This document shows, one piece after another, positions 8,812 to 19,140 of a stretch of 64,000 nt of DNA. The notes under the pieces were generated by a model. That model saw only the letters and a list, made by a program, of their open reading frames with translations. It made no database searches and was not told where the DNA came from. A program made the position numbers and the translations under genes. The first letter of the stretch is position 1; every line of letters begins with the position of its first letter. Location of the stretch: NCBI RefSeq assembly GCF_028372415.1, contig NC_092876.1:63640885-63704884 (forward strand), read 5' to 3'. This DNA is from Notamacropus eugenii. Its lineage: Eukaryota; Chordata; Mammalia; Diprotodontia; Macropodidae.

Positions 8812-9404
8812 CTTTGAGGTCAGGGAGACATAACGAGTTTTGGGGTGCTTGGGACCCCAAAATACTGACATACCGGGTCCTGCCAAATAAATTCAACTCA
8901 AGCCTTCTTTCAGCCAAAATAAAACAAAGTTTGTTAAAGGTTTGCCGTATTGGGTTGACTCTTAAGAAGCCTAAGCATTTATGGTGCTTGTATTGACAAG
9001 TGAGCCAGATAGAATCTCAGATAGAGTCTGAGCTGGATTGAATCTGAGCACCTTCATGGTGACAAGATGGAACTTATACACTGAAAGACCATGGGAAAGA
9101 TCTAGAGATGGTCTAGTAGTCTAGGAGGAGGGTCAAAGGAGGATCTTGATGAGACTGGGGTAATTAGCGATGCAATCAAGGGTGAGAAACAACTGGAGGT
9201 AATTGGGAGGTATCAGACAATGGAGGGCTTGGGTTGGAAGAAGATGGGACAATTCAGAGGTAACAAACAATGGAGGGTCAGGCTACGGGTTAAGGATAAT
9301 AGATTTGAGTATGAAAGGCCAGATAAAGTGGGAAGATTCCAGGGGAGTTCAAGGAGGTTCCCAGAATCCCCATCACCATCAGTTACAAAAATGGAGAAGT
9401 TTTG
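8812..9404 (-). mobile_element. LTR-like repeat, reversed copy
   Basis: Reversed, it aligns along most of its length with 11098-11724. Shared blocks include 'tccttgaactc', 'cttaagagtcaacccaatac', 'actttgttttattttggctg' and 'attttggggtcccaagcacc'. A TATA-like 'gtgtataagttcc' precedes the second half, as expected for U3 then R and U5. It is an ancient fossil and its class is unclear. Confidence 0.5.
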
Positions 9405-9440
9405 AATGCTATGGATAGTGTACTTTGGTACTTGGTAGTG

Positions 9441-10215
9441 TACTTTCCAGGATGTACACATTGACAATGAGGTTGACACATGCATTGCCAGAGTTAGCTC
9501 AGTGTTTGGGAGGCTTCGAAGAAAAGTTTGGGGAGAAGAGGTATTGACTACCAAACTGAAGGTCTACAGAGCCATCGTTCTGACATCATTGTTATATGCC
9601 GGCGAAACATAAACAGTCTACCAGCGCCATGCCAGGAAATTGAATCACTTTCATTTGAACTGTCTTAGGAAGATTGTGAAGATCACCTGACAGGTTAAGG
9701 TACCAGACACTGAGATCCTTGCTCAAATTAAACTGCCAAGCATTCAAACTATGCTTCAGAGGGCACACCTCTGATGGGCTGGCCACATTGTTCAAATGCA
9801 AAATTTATGCTTGCCAAAAAGACTATTTCATGGAGAACTCACATGGGGCACGTGATCACATGGTGGTCAGAAGAAGTGAGACAAGGACACTCTCAACGTC
9901 TCTCTCAAGAACTTTGGATTTGATTGTGGGACATTGTAGACACTGGCCAGGACTGCTCAGCAAGGCATGCCCACATCAGAAAGGGTGCTGTGCTCTATGA
10001 GCAAAGCAGAATGGAAACAACACAAACTAAATGTAGGATGCTCATATTTGGAGTATCCACCCCAAATGTTCATGTGGACTATCTGTACCTAATCTGCGGT
10101 AGAGCATTCTGAGCTTGTATTGGTCTGATCAGTCACAGTCATACACACTGAAACTTCACATTATCATGGTGATGTCATTTTGGTCCTCTTTGAGAACGAA
10201 GGACAACAACGAACC
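9441..10215 (+). mobile_element. RTE LINE 3' end
   Basis: 5'-truncated copy of the last part of an RTE ORF. Readable pieces include KVWGEEVL, TTKLKVYRAIVLTS, LNHFHLNCLRKIVKIT and IQTMLQRAH, which is the region after the RT domain in RTE LINEs. It ends with 'atgtcattttggtcctcttt' then 'gagaacgaaggacaacaa', the same tail carried by the SINEs at 5200, 5640 and 14020. Several frameshifts and stops are present. Confidence 0.85.
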
Positions 10216-10571
10216 AACCAACCCCATCACCACCACTATGTCTTGCAGAGAGGTGGCAGACTGCAGGTACAGAATGAGACATACATTTTCAAACATGGCC
10301 TATGTGTATTCATAATTCATTTTGCTCAACATCTATTTTTGGTGAGGGAGCATATGGGAGAGAGTATTAGGTTGTGCTAATGATGAAGATAAAAAGAAAA
10401 AGAAAGGATCATTGAAAATATATAAAAGAAAGGAGAAGGAAAGAGCAGGAGACACAAATAAATAGAGCAGTGTTAGTAGAAAAATTTAATGTATAATTTA
10501 AGATGAGCTATACATAAAAGAGATTCATGGTTCCATAGTCAATTCTCTTTTTTTTGTGATTTATATATGAA
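10216..10571. other. Unassigned A-rich sequence
   Basis: It begins with CCAACC/CACC low complexity after the RTE tail and becomes A-rich (10385-10460). No family is recognised. Confidence 0.4.
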
Positions 10572-10653
10572 AATTTCATGTTGCTGATTCGTAAGTTCAT
10601 AATATAAGACATAATTTCATGTTGCTGATTTTTGAGTTCATAATATAAGACAT
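10572..10653. repeat. 41-bp tandem duplication
   Basis: Two units of 41 bases start at 10572 and 10613. Each begins 'aatttcatgttgctgatt' and ends 'ttcataatataagacat', with three differences between them. Confidence 0.9.
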
Positions 10654-10779
10654 ATGTGGTAGCTGCCCAATATAAAAATATGGCTGGCTTAAAAAAACGA
10701 TATACACAATGACTATACCAATATAAATGGAAAGAATCAAAAATGCGTGTTGTAAATTTACAAAGAACAAGCTTGGCGG

Positions 10780-11036
10780 TAAAGAGGAGATGAGAAGACT
10801 CTCGCACCCCACTCCTTTGCAAAGGTGGGAAGTCAATGACTATGAAACCTTGCATGTGTTTTCCATTTTTTAAAAACATATTGATCCGTTTTGCTGATTT
10901 TTCCTTTTTTTTCTCTTTTTCTTTAAAAGTATTCTTTTTCATATGGGATGACTCTCTGGGATGGGAAGGAGATCGTGGGAGAAATTCTGGTGATATAAGA
11001 ACAAAAGCTATCAATAAAAATTTATTTTAAAATGTT
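10780..11036 (+). repeat. Unclassified marsupial retroelement 3' end
   Basis: 'gtcaatgactatgaaacctt', 'atatgggatgactctctggg' and the A-rich end 'ctatcaataaaaatttattt' form a pattern I associate with a dispersed marsupial repeat but cannot place in a family. The poly(A)-signal-bearing tail suggests retroposition. Confidence 0.4.
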
Positions 11037-11097
11037 AAAAGACATGGCTAACTTATGTGTAACATTGGATAGACATGATTTGGGATCTGGCCACCCC

Positions 11098-11724
11098 ATT
11101 TCAAAAACTGTCATTTCTACCTTTGTGAGGAGGAAAAAGAGGGTCATATTGATGGAGTACAGACTCTAGGAAATTCCTTGAACTCTCCTTGAATCTTCCC
11201 ACTTAATCTAACTTTTCATACCCAAATCTGTTATCCTTAACCTAACCTGATCCTCCATTATCTGTTACCTCTGGATTGCCCCACCTGCTTCCCAGCTCAG
11301 CTCTCCATAGTGTATTATCTCCTGATTTTCTCCAGCAGTTTTCCACCATTGATCAGTCACCCTGGTCCCATCTAGATCCTCCTTGGATTCTTCCTCAACA
11401 CCCTCCGTAAACCCCTCCTCCCATCACCTCAGATTACTAGACCACCCCCAGATCCCTCCCACAGTCTTTCTGTATTTAAGTTCTCTTGCCTTCATGAAGG
11501 CAGTCAGATTCTATCTAGCTCAGACTCTATCTGGCCCATTTGTTAATTCAAGCATCACAAATGGTTAGGTTTCTTAAGAGTCAACCCAATATGGTGAATC
11601 TTTAAGAAACTTTGTTTTACTTTGACTATAAGAAGGCTTGGGTTGAATTCATTTGAGCACAACTCGGCATGTCACTATTTTGGGGTCCCAAACACCTCAA
11701 CATTATGGTTCCCTGACCTCAACA
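11098..11724 (+). mobile_element. LTR-like repeat, forward copy
   Basis: Partner of 8812-9404 in the opposite orientation. Blocks are 'cacttaatctaacttttcat', 'cttaagagtcaacccaatat', 'aaactttgttttactttgac', 'ttggggtcccaaacacctca' and the end 'ttccctgacctcaa'. The TATA-like 'tctgtatttaagttc' is at about 11468-11482. It is an old fossil with no internal viral part beside it. Confidence 0.5.
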
Positions 11725-12289
11725 CTACCAGCACCACAAGCAGCCTAGTGAGGGAGGGACAGGCAAGTTCAGGGACCTCCATAGCTAGGTGGTCTTCCTT
11801 ATGCTCTCCAACAAAGGTATGAGCTAAAATGATATCAATAATACATCAAATACCTGTAGTATAGGAATAAAATAGAGGCTCAGAATAAAAGACACTTTTC
11901 TTGATCATTTTTAAGGGATGAGTAACACCTCACTATCACCAGCTTAGCTCCTTCTCACCAGGGACTGGTTACACAAAAGACCATCATGAATCAAAAATGC
12001 CTACTAATAAACCTCTTTATCAAAGTAAGCAATAATAGAAATTGGGGGAGTTATCCAGACTAGTATAGTATTCATTTCCCACATGGCTGCTTACTTGGAT
12101 TTTGTCATCATACCCCTAGAACTTCATTCATACAAGATAATTCAGCCCTGGAAATCACAGCTCATCAGTATCATCTGCCCATAGGATCCCCTCTTCCTCT
12201 GATTGGAGACCTTCCCTCCCAGAACTTCCATTTAAAGTCAGTCATCTCTTAATTTCCCCTGGACTTTTGACTGGTGCTTCTATGCTGGG
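11725..12289. other. Unassigned sequence
   Basis: No clear element. It reads as old noncoding sequence without a recognisable family. Confidence 0.4.
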
Positions 12290-12480
12290 TCTCTTCACTT
12301 ATGCTTCTCTGCCTTTTCCACTTCCTTTTGTATAGTGTCTTCCTGGATTACAGTGTAAGTTCCTTGAGGACAGAGACTGTTTTTTGATTTTCTTTTTACT
12401 CCCAGTGCTTAGAACAGTGCCAGGCACTGTTTAATAAACAGTGTAGGTCTTTAATAAATGCTTATTGACCAATTGACTGA
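12290..12480 (+). repeat. L2 3' end
   Basis: 'acagtgtaagttccttgagg', 'cagagactgttttttgattt', 'ccagtgcttagaacagtgcc' and the tail 'taataaatgcttattgacc' are the L2 terminus. The 13-base 'ggcactgtttaataaacagt' insertion is local. Confidence 0.75.
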
Positions 12481-13384
12481 AAGAATACATAATTAAATGA
12501 ACTCTTCAGTTGGGTTCAAGATAAGATGATAAGATCTCAGCTCCCCCAAGGAGAAATAGAATGATCTAACAAGGTAATCTGCTCTTAACAGTCTCTAGGA
12601 TTGCAAATAAGGTACATGCTCGGGACTGGTCTTCCACTTCTCTGTAGCTTCAAGGAGCTCTTCAGTCTGCCATTTCAAAGACCCAGCATTGTGGGCTCAG
12701 AGGTCTCTCAGACAATCAGGAGTAATGTTTCCTTTCACATATGCAGCATAACATGAAACATCACATTCTTTGAAGGAAACCACCTGACTTGGACAAAATT
12801 GGAGTCACCATAATTAAAAATAAAAAATTTAAAATAAGATAAAAATGAAACTAGTCTTTAAAAGCAAAATCCTGGAAAATGGATGATTCCTAATCTTGTG
12901 GCAGATCATGGTAATATAGTAACTATAATCTTAACTGGGCATAGATTAGCACTTGACCTGGCAGATGTTTATGCCAACAATCCCAAATCTGAACCTCAAA
13001 TTTTTAGCTGCAAACTATGGGAAAAAGCAAACTTCTAACACTTGGCAATGTGCAAAGGTTTATGCCTTTGCTTGTGACCTTATAAGTCAAGTAGCTAAGA
13101 TATAGGTATTTGGGAGAAAGAGAGAAGTGGGTTTTTTTTGTTTTTGTTTTACTGTTAAAGTTGGAAGCTACTCTTAAGGTCCAAGTCTGATTTCAAGAAT
13201 CATGCTCTTTATCACAATACTAAGCTGCCCCCCATCATATTGGCAAAAACATGATTTTGGGGAACAGCAACACATAAGCCTTGAAACACACTGTACTTTT
13301 TCAAAAGCTTATTCATAATTAGAGCAAGAATTAAAGAAATCAAAGCACCTCAGTATAACTAGATAACTTTTTAACATTATTAAT
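12481..13384. other. Unassigned sequence with one MIR relic
   Basis: Mostly unrecognised AT-rich DNA. Bases 13155-13235 ('ggtccaagtctgatttcaag', 'aatactaagctgccccc') look like the reversed 5' end of MIR. Confidence 0.45.
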
Positions 13385-13528
13385 CACCCTCTCTTCTTGA
13401 ATATTCACTCCTCTCTGGATTTTTGTGACATTACTTTCTTCTATTTTGCCTCTTACTTGTCTGATTCTTAGTCTCCTTGACTGGATCATCAAAGTATTGT
13501 TGCTTATACCTGGGTGTACCCAAGGTAC

Positions 13529-13627
13529 CCTTCCCTTCTCCCTTCTCCTTTTTCCCTTCTCCCTCCCCTTCCCTTCCTTTACCCCTTCCCTTCCTTTCCC
13601 TTCTCCCTTCCCTTCTCCCTTCCCCTG
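13529..13627. repeat. Pyrimidine (CCTTCTCCCTT)n tract
   Basis: Irregular C/T tract grown where L2 normally reads 'ctcttctcttctccctc'. It joins the 5' end of the 7SL copy directly. Confidence 0.9.
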
Positions 13628-13632
13628 TTTTG

Positions 13633-13875
13633 ATGCATGCCTGTAATCTTTTCCTCCAGGAGATCTCTTAAGCCTGGGAATTCTTCTGAGTGGCAGTGGG
13701 CTAAGTCAACCAAATGTCTGCACAAAGTGTGACATCAAAGTCCTGGGGGTCCACCAGGTTACCTAATGAAGAACAAGCTAGGCCAAGCTGCAAATGGAGC
13801 AGGTCAAAGTTCTGTGCCCATTGGTAGCAGGATTAGGCCCGGGGCTAGCTCCTGCACTTTGACCTGAGTGAGAAC
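13633..13875 (+). pseudogene. RN7SL: 7SL (SRP) RNA retropseudogene
   Basis: It follows 7SL RNA from near the 5' end into the 3' part: 'gcatgcctgtaatc', 'aggagatctcttaagcctgg', 'cagtgggctaagtcaaccaa', 'gtctgcacaaagtgtgacat', then the S-domain blocks 'tccaccaggttacctaatga' and 'aaatggagcaggtcaaagtt', ending near 'agctcctgcactttgacctg'. The S domain is present, so it derives from 7SL itself and not from an Alu- or B1-like dimer. The first bases and the Alu-domain loop region are degraded. In life 7SL scaffolds the signal recognition particle; this copy is dead. It sits inside L2. Confidence 0.85.
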
Positions 13876-14019
13876 TCACTGAACTCATTATCTTTCCCCT
13901 CAAACCTAGCCTTCTTAACTTTCTTATTTCTGCCAGGATCACCACCATCCTTCTACTCACTCAGCTTTGAAACTTCAGAGTTTTACTATTTCTCACCCTT
14001 CCCTAACCTTTTTGGGTAA

Positions 14020-14410
14020 CCAACAGGACTCAAACCCATTGGTAAGTTAGGGTAGGTTCATCACCCCTGAAGTTAGGTGGATATCTACCCCAGCATATGA
14101 AGACTTTCCCTTGCAGAATGGGTAAGTAGAAACACTTTGTTCCAATGCCCATGAAGATGGCTGAAGCAGGTCCGTGGAGCACTTAGAGCTTGGTCAGGCA
14201 TTGAAGACATCAAGGTCATCCACTGCATCCTGGGTCATCACTGGTTGTTCTGACTTTGTCTCACCACTGGACTCTGATGACTCAGGAAGAATGAGTGAAG
14301 CTGATGACTCTGTGCAACTTTTCCTCACTTAAATCCAATTCATGCGCAAATCAACACATTACCCCATGATGTCATTGATCCTCTTAGAAAACTGATGATG
14401 AAACACAAGA
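14020..14410 (+). repeat. RTE-tailed SINE, second subfamily
   Basis: The 5' part has 'gggtaaccaacaggactcaa' and 'gaagactttcccttgcagaa'. Further on come 'ttggtcaggcattgaagaca', 'cactgcatcctgggtcatca' and 'caccactggactctgatgac'. The tail is 'atgtcattgatcctcttaga'. The body differs from the 5200 copy but the tail is shared. Confidence 0.8.
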
Positions 14411-16684
14411 ATCCCTCACCCTAGAGATCCAAGCATTTGTGAATTCTCATAGATGTTAACTAAATAACATATTTTCCATTCATCTTTTCTCCAGTCATAA
14501 GAACACTACCCATGTTCTCATTACCTCTTATTTGAATTATTACAGCAACTTCATAAATGATCCTGCCATTTCCCATCTCCTCCTTGCTAATCAATACTAT
14601 ACACAACTAGGAAAGTAATCCCTGACAGTGTTGTCCCCTGTTCTAGAAGTTCCAGTGGTTACCTCTTCCCTATAAGATCAAATATAAATTCTATTTACAT
14701 CTAAAGGCCTTCTCAATGTGGCTTCCACTTATCTTTCCAGACTTACTACAAATTACTCCTCTTCATTCATTCTGTGGTCCAATCAAACTGACCTTCTTGC
14801 CATTCCTCACACATGGCATCCTATCTCTCATTTCTATGCCTTTGGACAGGCTGTGTCCCATGCCTAGAAGGTTATTACTTCATCTCCACCTCTTAGAACC
14901 CGTAACTTTATTGAAAGGTAAGTTCTAATGCTGCCTCTTACAGGAGGTCGTTCTTCATCTTCATAGCTGCTGGTGCCTCTCCATCACAATTTGTTGTTGT
15001 GTCGTTATTGTTCAGTTATTCAGTGATGTTCAACTCTTCATAACTCCTGGGATCACAGCACACCACGTCCTTCTATCTTCCACTACCTCTCAAAGTCTGT
15101 CCAAGTTTATATCCATTGTTTCCATGACACTATGCATCCATCTCATCCTCTGCCATTCCATTCTCTTTTTGCCTTCAATATTTCCCAACATCAAGGTCTT
15201 TTCCAATGAATTCTGTCTTCTCATCATGTGACCAAAGTAATTAAGCTTCAGCTTTAGTATTTGACCTACCAGTGAACAACATGAATTAATTTCTTTAAGT
15301 ATTGATTAACTTGATTCCTTTGCTACCCAAGGGACTCTCAAAATTCTTCTCCAGTGCCACAATTTGAAAGCATCGATTCTGAGGTGTTCACCTTTTCTTA
15401 TAGTCAGCTCTCAGAGCTATTCATTGCTACTGGAAAAAAAAACAGAGCTTTAACTACACAGACCTTTGTCAGCAAGGTGATGTCTCTGTTTTTTAGTATG
15501 CTGTCCACATTTGCCATAGCTTTCCTTCCAAGGAGCAAGCATCTTTTAATTTCTTGGTTGCAGTCAGCATCTGCAATGATCTTTGAGCCCAAGAATAAAA
15601 AAATCTGACACTGCTTCCATTTCTTCTCCATTTATTTGCAAAAAGTTATAGGGCCAGTTGCCAAGATCTTAGTTGTTTTTCTTTATATTAACTTTTACAT
15701 TCTCCTCTTTCACCTGCATTAAGAGGCTTCTTAATTTCTCTTCACTTTCTGCCATCAGTGTGGTATCATCTGCATATCTGAGATTGCCAATATTTCTCAC
15801 AGTAACCTTAATTCTAGCTATTGATTCATCCAGCCTGGCATTTGCTTGATGTACTCTATGCAGAAGATGTTAAATAAATAAGGTGACAGTACACAGCCTA
15901 TTGTATTCCTTTTCCAATCTTAAACCAATCAGTTGTTCCATGTTTAATTCTAACTCTTGCTTCCTTGCCCACATACAGACTCCTCAGGAAACACGTAAGA
16001 TGATCTGGTAACTCCATCTCTTTAAGGACTTACCACATTTTGTTGTGATCCACATAGTTAAAGGCTTCAGTATAGTCAATGAAGCAGAAGTAGATTTTTT
16101 TTCTGGAACACCTTTGCTTTTTCTATAATCCAGAGAATGTTGGCAATTTGGTCTCTAGTTTCTCTGCCTTTTCAAAACCCAGCCTGCTCTGCCAGTAATT
16201 CTTGGTTCACATATTATTGAAACCTAGCCTACAGGATCTTAAGCATAACCTTGCTGGCATGTGAAGTAATTTGAACATTCCCTAGCATTTCCCTTCTTTA
16301 GGGCTGGTACATAAATTGATCTTTTCCAAGCCTATGGCCACTGATGAGTTTTCTAAATTTGCTGGCATATTGAGCACAACATTTTAACAGTATCATCTTT
16401 TAGGATTTTAAGTAGCTCAGCTAGAATTATGTCACCTCCACTAGTCTTATTGTTAGCAGTGCTTCCAAAGGTCCACTTGACTTCATTCTCCAGGATGTCT
16501 GGCTCTAGATCAGTAATGACCACATCATCATAGTTTTTGGTGATGTGAAGATATTTCTTGTATAGTTCTTTTGTGTATTCTTGTCACTTCTTAATCTCTT
16601 CTGCTTCTATTGAGTCCCTACCATTTTTGTCTTTTATCATGCCCATTTTTGCACAATATGTTCCCTTGATATCTCTGATTTTCT

Positions 16685-17449
16685 GTTGTTTGCTCATTTT
16701 TCCATCCTATTACTTGATTTTTAACTGTTTGTTAAAGTAGGGCTCTGCTTCCAAGGTAAAGGGTATACTTTCCCAGCCTTCAGGAATTTTGTACACCTGT
16801 TCTCAGAGATACCTCTAGGGACCTGTAAGTTTCTATTTCTTCCAAGATGGTGTGATCAGAGGATAAGTGTATTTACTACTCTCCTGGCCTGTGCTCTGGT
16901 CTGTGAGTGACCACAAGCGCTTTTTTGTGCCCTGGAACTGTGAGAAGGGTTCCCCCTTCCACTGTGACCACAGCTCTGCTGTGCTAGTGCTCCTCCTTTC
17001 CCTGGGACTGCCGCCCAGGACTGGGACCTAGATCCAAGTATAGGCAAAGCAACAGAGTCCTGCCTCAGTGCTAGCAAAGACTCCTGTACTCTCCTTCTGA
17101 TCAGTTGTTTGACCCCCTTACTGTCTATGAGCTGAGAGCTCTGGAAGCAGCTGCTGCCCCTGTTGCTGCTTATTCAGTCATTCCCAAGGCCTGCTCCTGA
17201 TTTGCTGGGGCAGGGGGCTGTGCTGATGCGGCCTGAGCTGGACTACACTCCTCTCTCACTCTGGTGCAATGGACCTTTCCTGCCAACCTTCCAAGTTTTA
17301 TTGGGTTGTAAATTTGTTTTTCTCAGTCTTTTTATGAGTTTTGCTGCTCTAGATATTGTTTAGAGTCGTTTTCAAAGGTATTTGGAGGAGTTTGGGGGGG
17401 AGCTTAGCAGAGTCCCTGCCTGTACTCCGCCATTTTGACTCTGCCTCAG
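16685..17449 (-). mobile_element. L1 5'UTR-only insertion
   Basis: On the minus strand it starts 'ctgaggcagagtcaaaatgg', the start of the marsupial L1 5'UTR, runs through the whole 5'UTR and stops a few codons into ORF1 (ATG at 16697-16695, reading MSKQQ). No ORF1 body, ORF2 or 3'UTR follows. A 15-base target duplication flanks it: 'tatctctgattttct' at 16670-16684 and 'tatctctaattttct' at 17450-17464. BovB reads continuously across the two ends. Confidence 0.8.
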
Positions 17450-17778
17450 TATCTCTAATTTTCTTGAAGCGATCTCTTTATCTTTCCCATTCTTTTGTCT
17501 TCTACTGGTTGTGGCATGTGTGCGTGCACACGTATTTGCATTGTTCATTTAAGAAAACCTCATATCTCCTTGCTGTTCTCTGGAATTTTGCATTCAGTGA
17601 TATATCCTTCCTTTTCTATTTTAACTTTCAATTTCCTTTTTTCCTCAACTATTTGTAAAGCCTTATCAGATTTGCTTTCTTGTTCTTCTTTTTTGGGGGA
17701 TGTTTTTTGTTCCTGCCTCCTGTATAATACTGCATGCCTCTGTGCATAGTTCTTCAGGCACTGTATTTACCAGATCTA

Positions 17779-18332
17779 CATATTTCACTGCATAATTGTT
17801 CACCACCACATAATCATTACTCTCTGTTCTTTTATCAGTCCAAAAACTGGTCTATAACTTTTCATTGCATAATCGCCATATGGTATAAAGCTATTTGTCA
17901 CCCTGCTTGAAAGGTCAACAGTGCAATGTATTCACAGATACGTATTTATCTCTCAAGTCACAAGCCTAGGATTCTCAGCCTATGCACATTGTCACTATAT
18001 TTCCAAAAGCCAGCTAACATGGCTTGTTTAGAGCACTGCAATCTAACAGTATTGCCACTCAACCCAATGAAGAGCTAGAAGTGGAAGGGGAGCTGAGCAG
18101 GCAAAGCTGCCATGTGTAAGTCACGTGATAGAGTAAGACTTGTATCTTCCCAATTTTAACATGTATTAATGAGTATTCCATGCATCCTAATCTTGCACCA
18201 AAGACAGTTTAGTAATGAATGATTTTTAAGTAATACCAGCACAATTTTTTAAAAGTTTCCCACAATGGTCGCACCCCACTTTTAGGCAAAACTTTGGCAT
18301 GAAATCTGTGACAACTATGCAGTGAAATGTGG
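17779..18332. mobile_element. TA-flanked MITE (Tc1/mariner type, likely pogo/Tigger-like)
   Basis: A 554-base insertion in BovB with terminal inverted repeats sharing 'atttcactgcata'. The left end begins 'catatttcactgcataattg'; the right end, reversed, begins 'ccacatttcactgcatagtt'. TA lies on both sides (17777-17778 and 18333-18334). Inside there is an echo of the end ('cattgcataatcgccatatg'). No transposase is encoded. I infer the superfamily from the TA target and do not recognise the element by name. Confidence 0.7.
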
Positions 18333-18439
18333 TAATCCCTTAAATCCATTCTTTACTTGCACTGCATATTCATAAGGGGTGTTACTTAAGTCATATTTAT
18401 ACAGTCTGATGGTTCTCCATCAAAATTGCTTTGTATTAG

Positions 18440-18600
18440 TTCTGAATATTTTTTGTACCTATTTATATGAATCCATGCTATTTCCCTGATAAAATGTAAG
18501 CTCCTGAAAGTCAAACAGATGGGTTGTTGTTGTCTTTGCGTCCCTGGTGCCTGGTACATAGTAGGTGCTTAACACACATTTCATGACTGATTGATTGTTC
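18440..18600 (+). repeat. L2 3' end
   Basis: 'ctgataaaatgtaagctcct', 'ttgtctttgcgtccctggtg' and 'cctggtacatagtaggtgct' are the L2 terminus, here directly after BovB. Confidence 0.8.
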
Positions 18601-18769
18601 TCAGTCTTTAGCTGTTATGAGGCAGTAGATTACTTCCTTCAACTTAACCCAGATCTATTAACTTGAGTCAATTACTTCAATTCAAAGCTTCTTGGGGCAT
18701 ATACATGATTCTGCGGGACTTTTCAGGGCCACGTGACATAAAAAAAACTCTTGCCAGTGAGTTTTCTAG

Positions 18770-18885
18770 TTCAATTAAATTCAGCAGACACTTTTGAGCT
18801 CTTACTATACACACAGGGACTTTGCTTCATACTGAGGATACAAAGGTGGAAATTACATCATGAGTAACCTCACAAAACTTATGCT
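18770..18885 (-). repeat. L2/MIR3 3' fragment
   Basis: 'attcagcagacacttttgag' and 'tactgaggatacaaaggtgg' are the reversed terminus. Confidence 0.5.
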
Positions 18886-18959
18886 CCAGTAACAGTTTCC
18901 TTCACAGTTATGAGATCTATTTGACTGGTGTGGTTCATCAAACCCAAGTCCTCTCTGGG

Positions 18960-19140
18960 TTATTAATTAGCAGCATAGTGCCATGGACAGAGTTCCAGAG
19001 TTGGAGGCAGGGAACTTGGGACCACACCCCATCTCTGCTCCTTATTTTGTATGTGAGGCTCCAGTTTCCTATCAGTAACACAAGTGGGTTAGATAGATGG
19101 CTTCTGCAGTTCTTTCTCTCTCTGAAGCTATTATACCATG
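18960..19140 (+). repeat. MIR-type SINE
   Basis: It has a tRNA-like head ('agcagcatagtgccatggac') and 'tgaggctccagtttcctatc'. The tail is 'ggttagatagatggcttctg'. It is diverged. Confidence 0.5.

Larger units (their letters stand above)
13385..14985 (+). mobile_element. LINE L2, forward, split by later insertions
   Basis: Three L2 ORF segments are in order. They are 13385-13530 ('tctctggatttttgtgacat', 'ttagtctccttgactggatc'), 13877-14015 ('ctgaactcattatctttccc', 'tcaccaccatccttctactc') and 14440-14985 ('ctggtggt' region lost; 'aagttccagtggttacctct', 'ggcttccacttatctttcca', 'cacatggcatcctatctctc'). A pyrimidine tract with a 7SL copy and an RTE-tailed SINE sit in the gaps. The BovB at 14990 abuts its right end. 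Confidence 0.8.
14990..18425 (-). mobile_element. BovB-clade RTE LINE, reversed
   Basis: The 3' end is on the left ('gttgttgtgtcgttattgtt'). About 2.1 kb of BovB ORF follows in reverse. On the minus strand, 15404-15631 reads GSKIIADADCNQEIKRCLLL and KNRDITLLTKVCVVKA, the region just after the RT core. Other matching blocks are 'tgtggtatcatctgcatatc' (the FADD-type active-site region), 'ttgtgatccacatagttaaa' and 'ttctccaggatgtctggctc'. Frames are heavily broken. It is 5'-truncated near 18425. Two later elements sit inside it, at 16685-17449 and 17779-18332. Confidence 0.9.

Noticed and set aside
8812-11724. One provirus bounded by two LTRs
   Set aside because: The two LTR-like repeats face opposite ways and the sequence between them is RTE and other repeats, not viral.
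14990-18425. BovB as a single uninterrupted 3.4-kb element
   Set aside because: About 1.3 kb of it is two later insertions with their own ends and target duplications.
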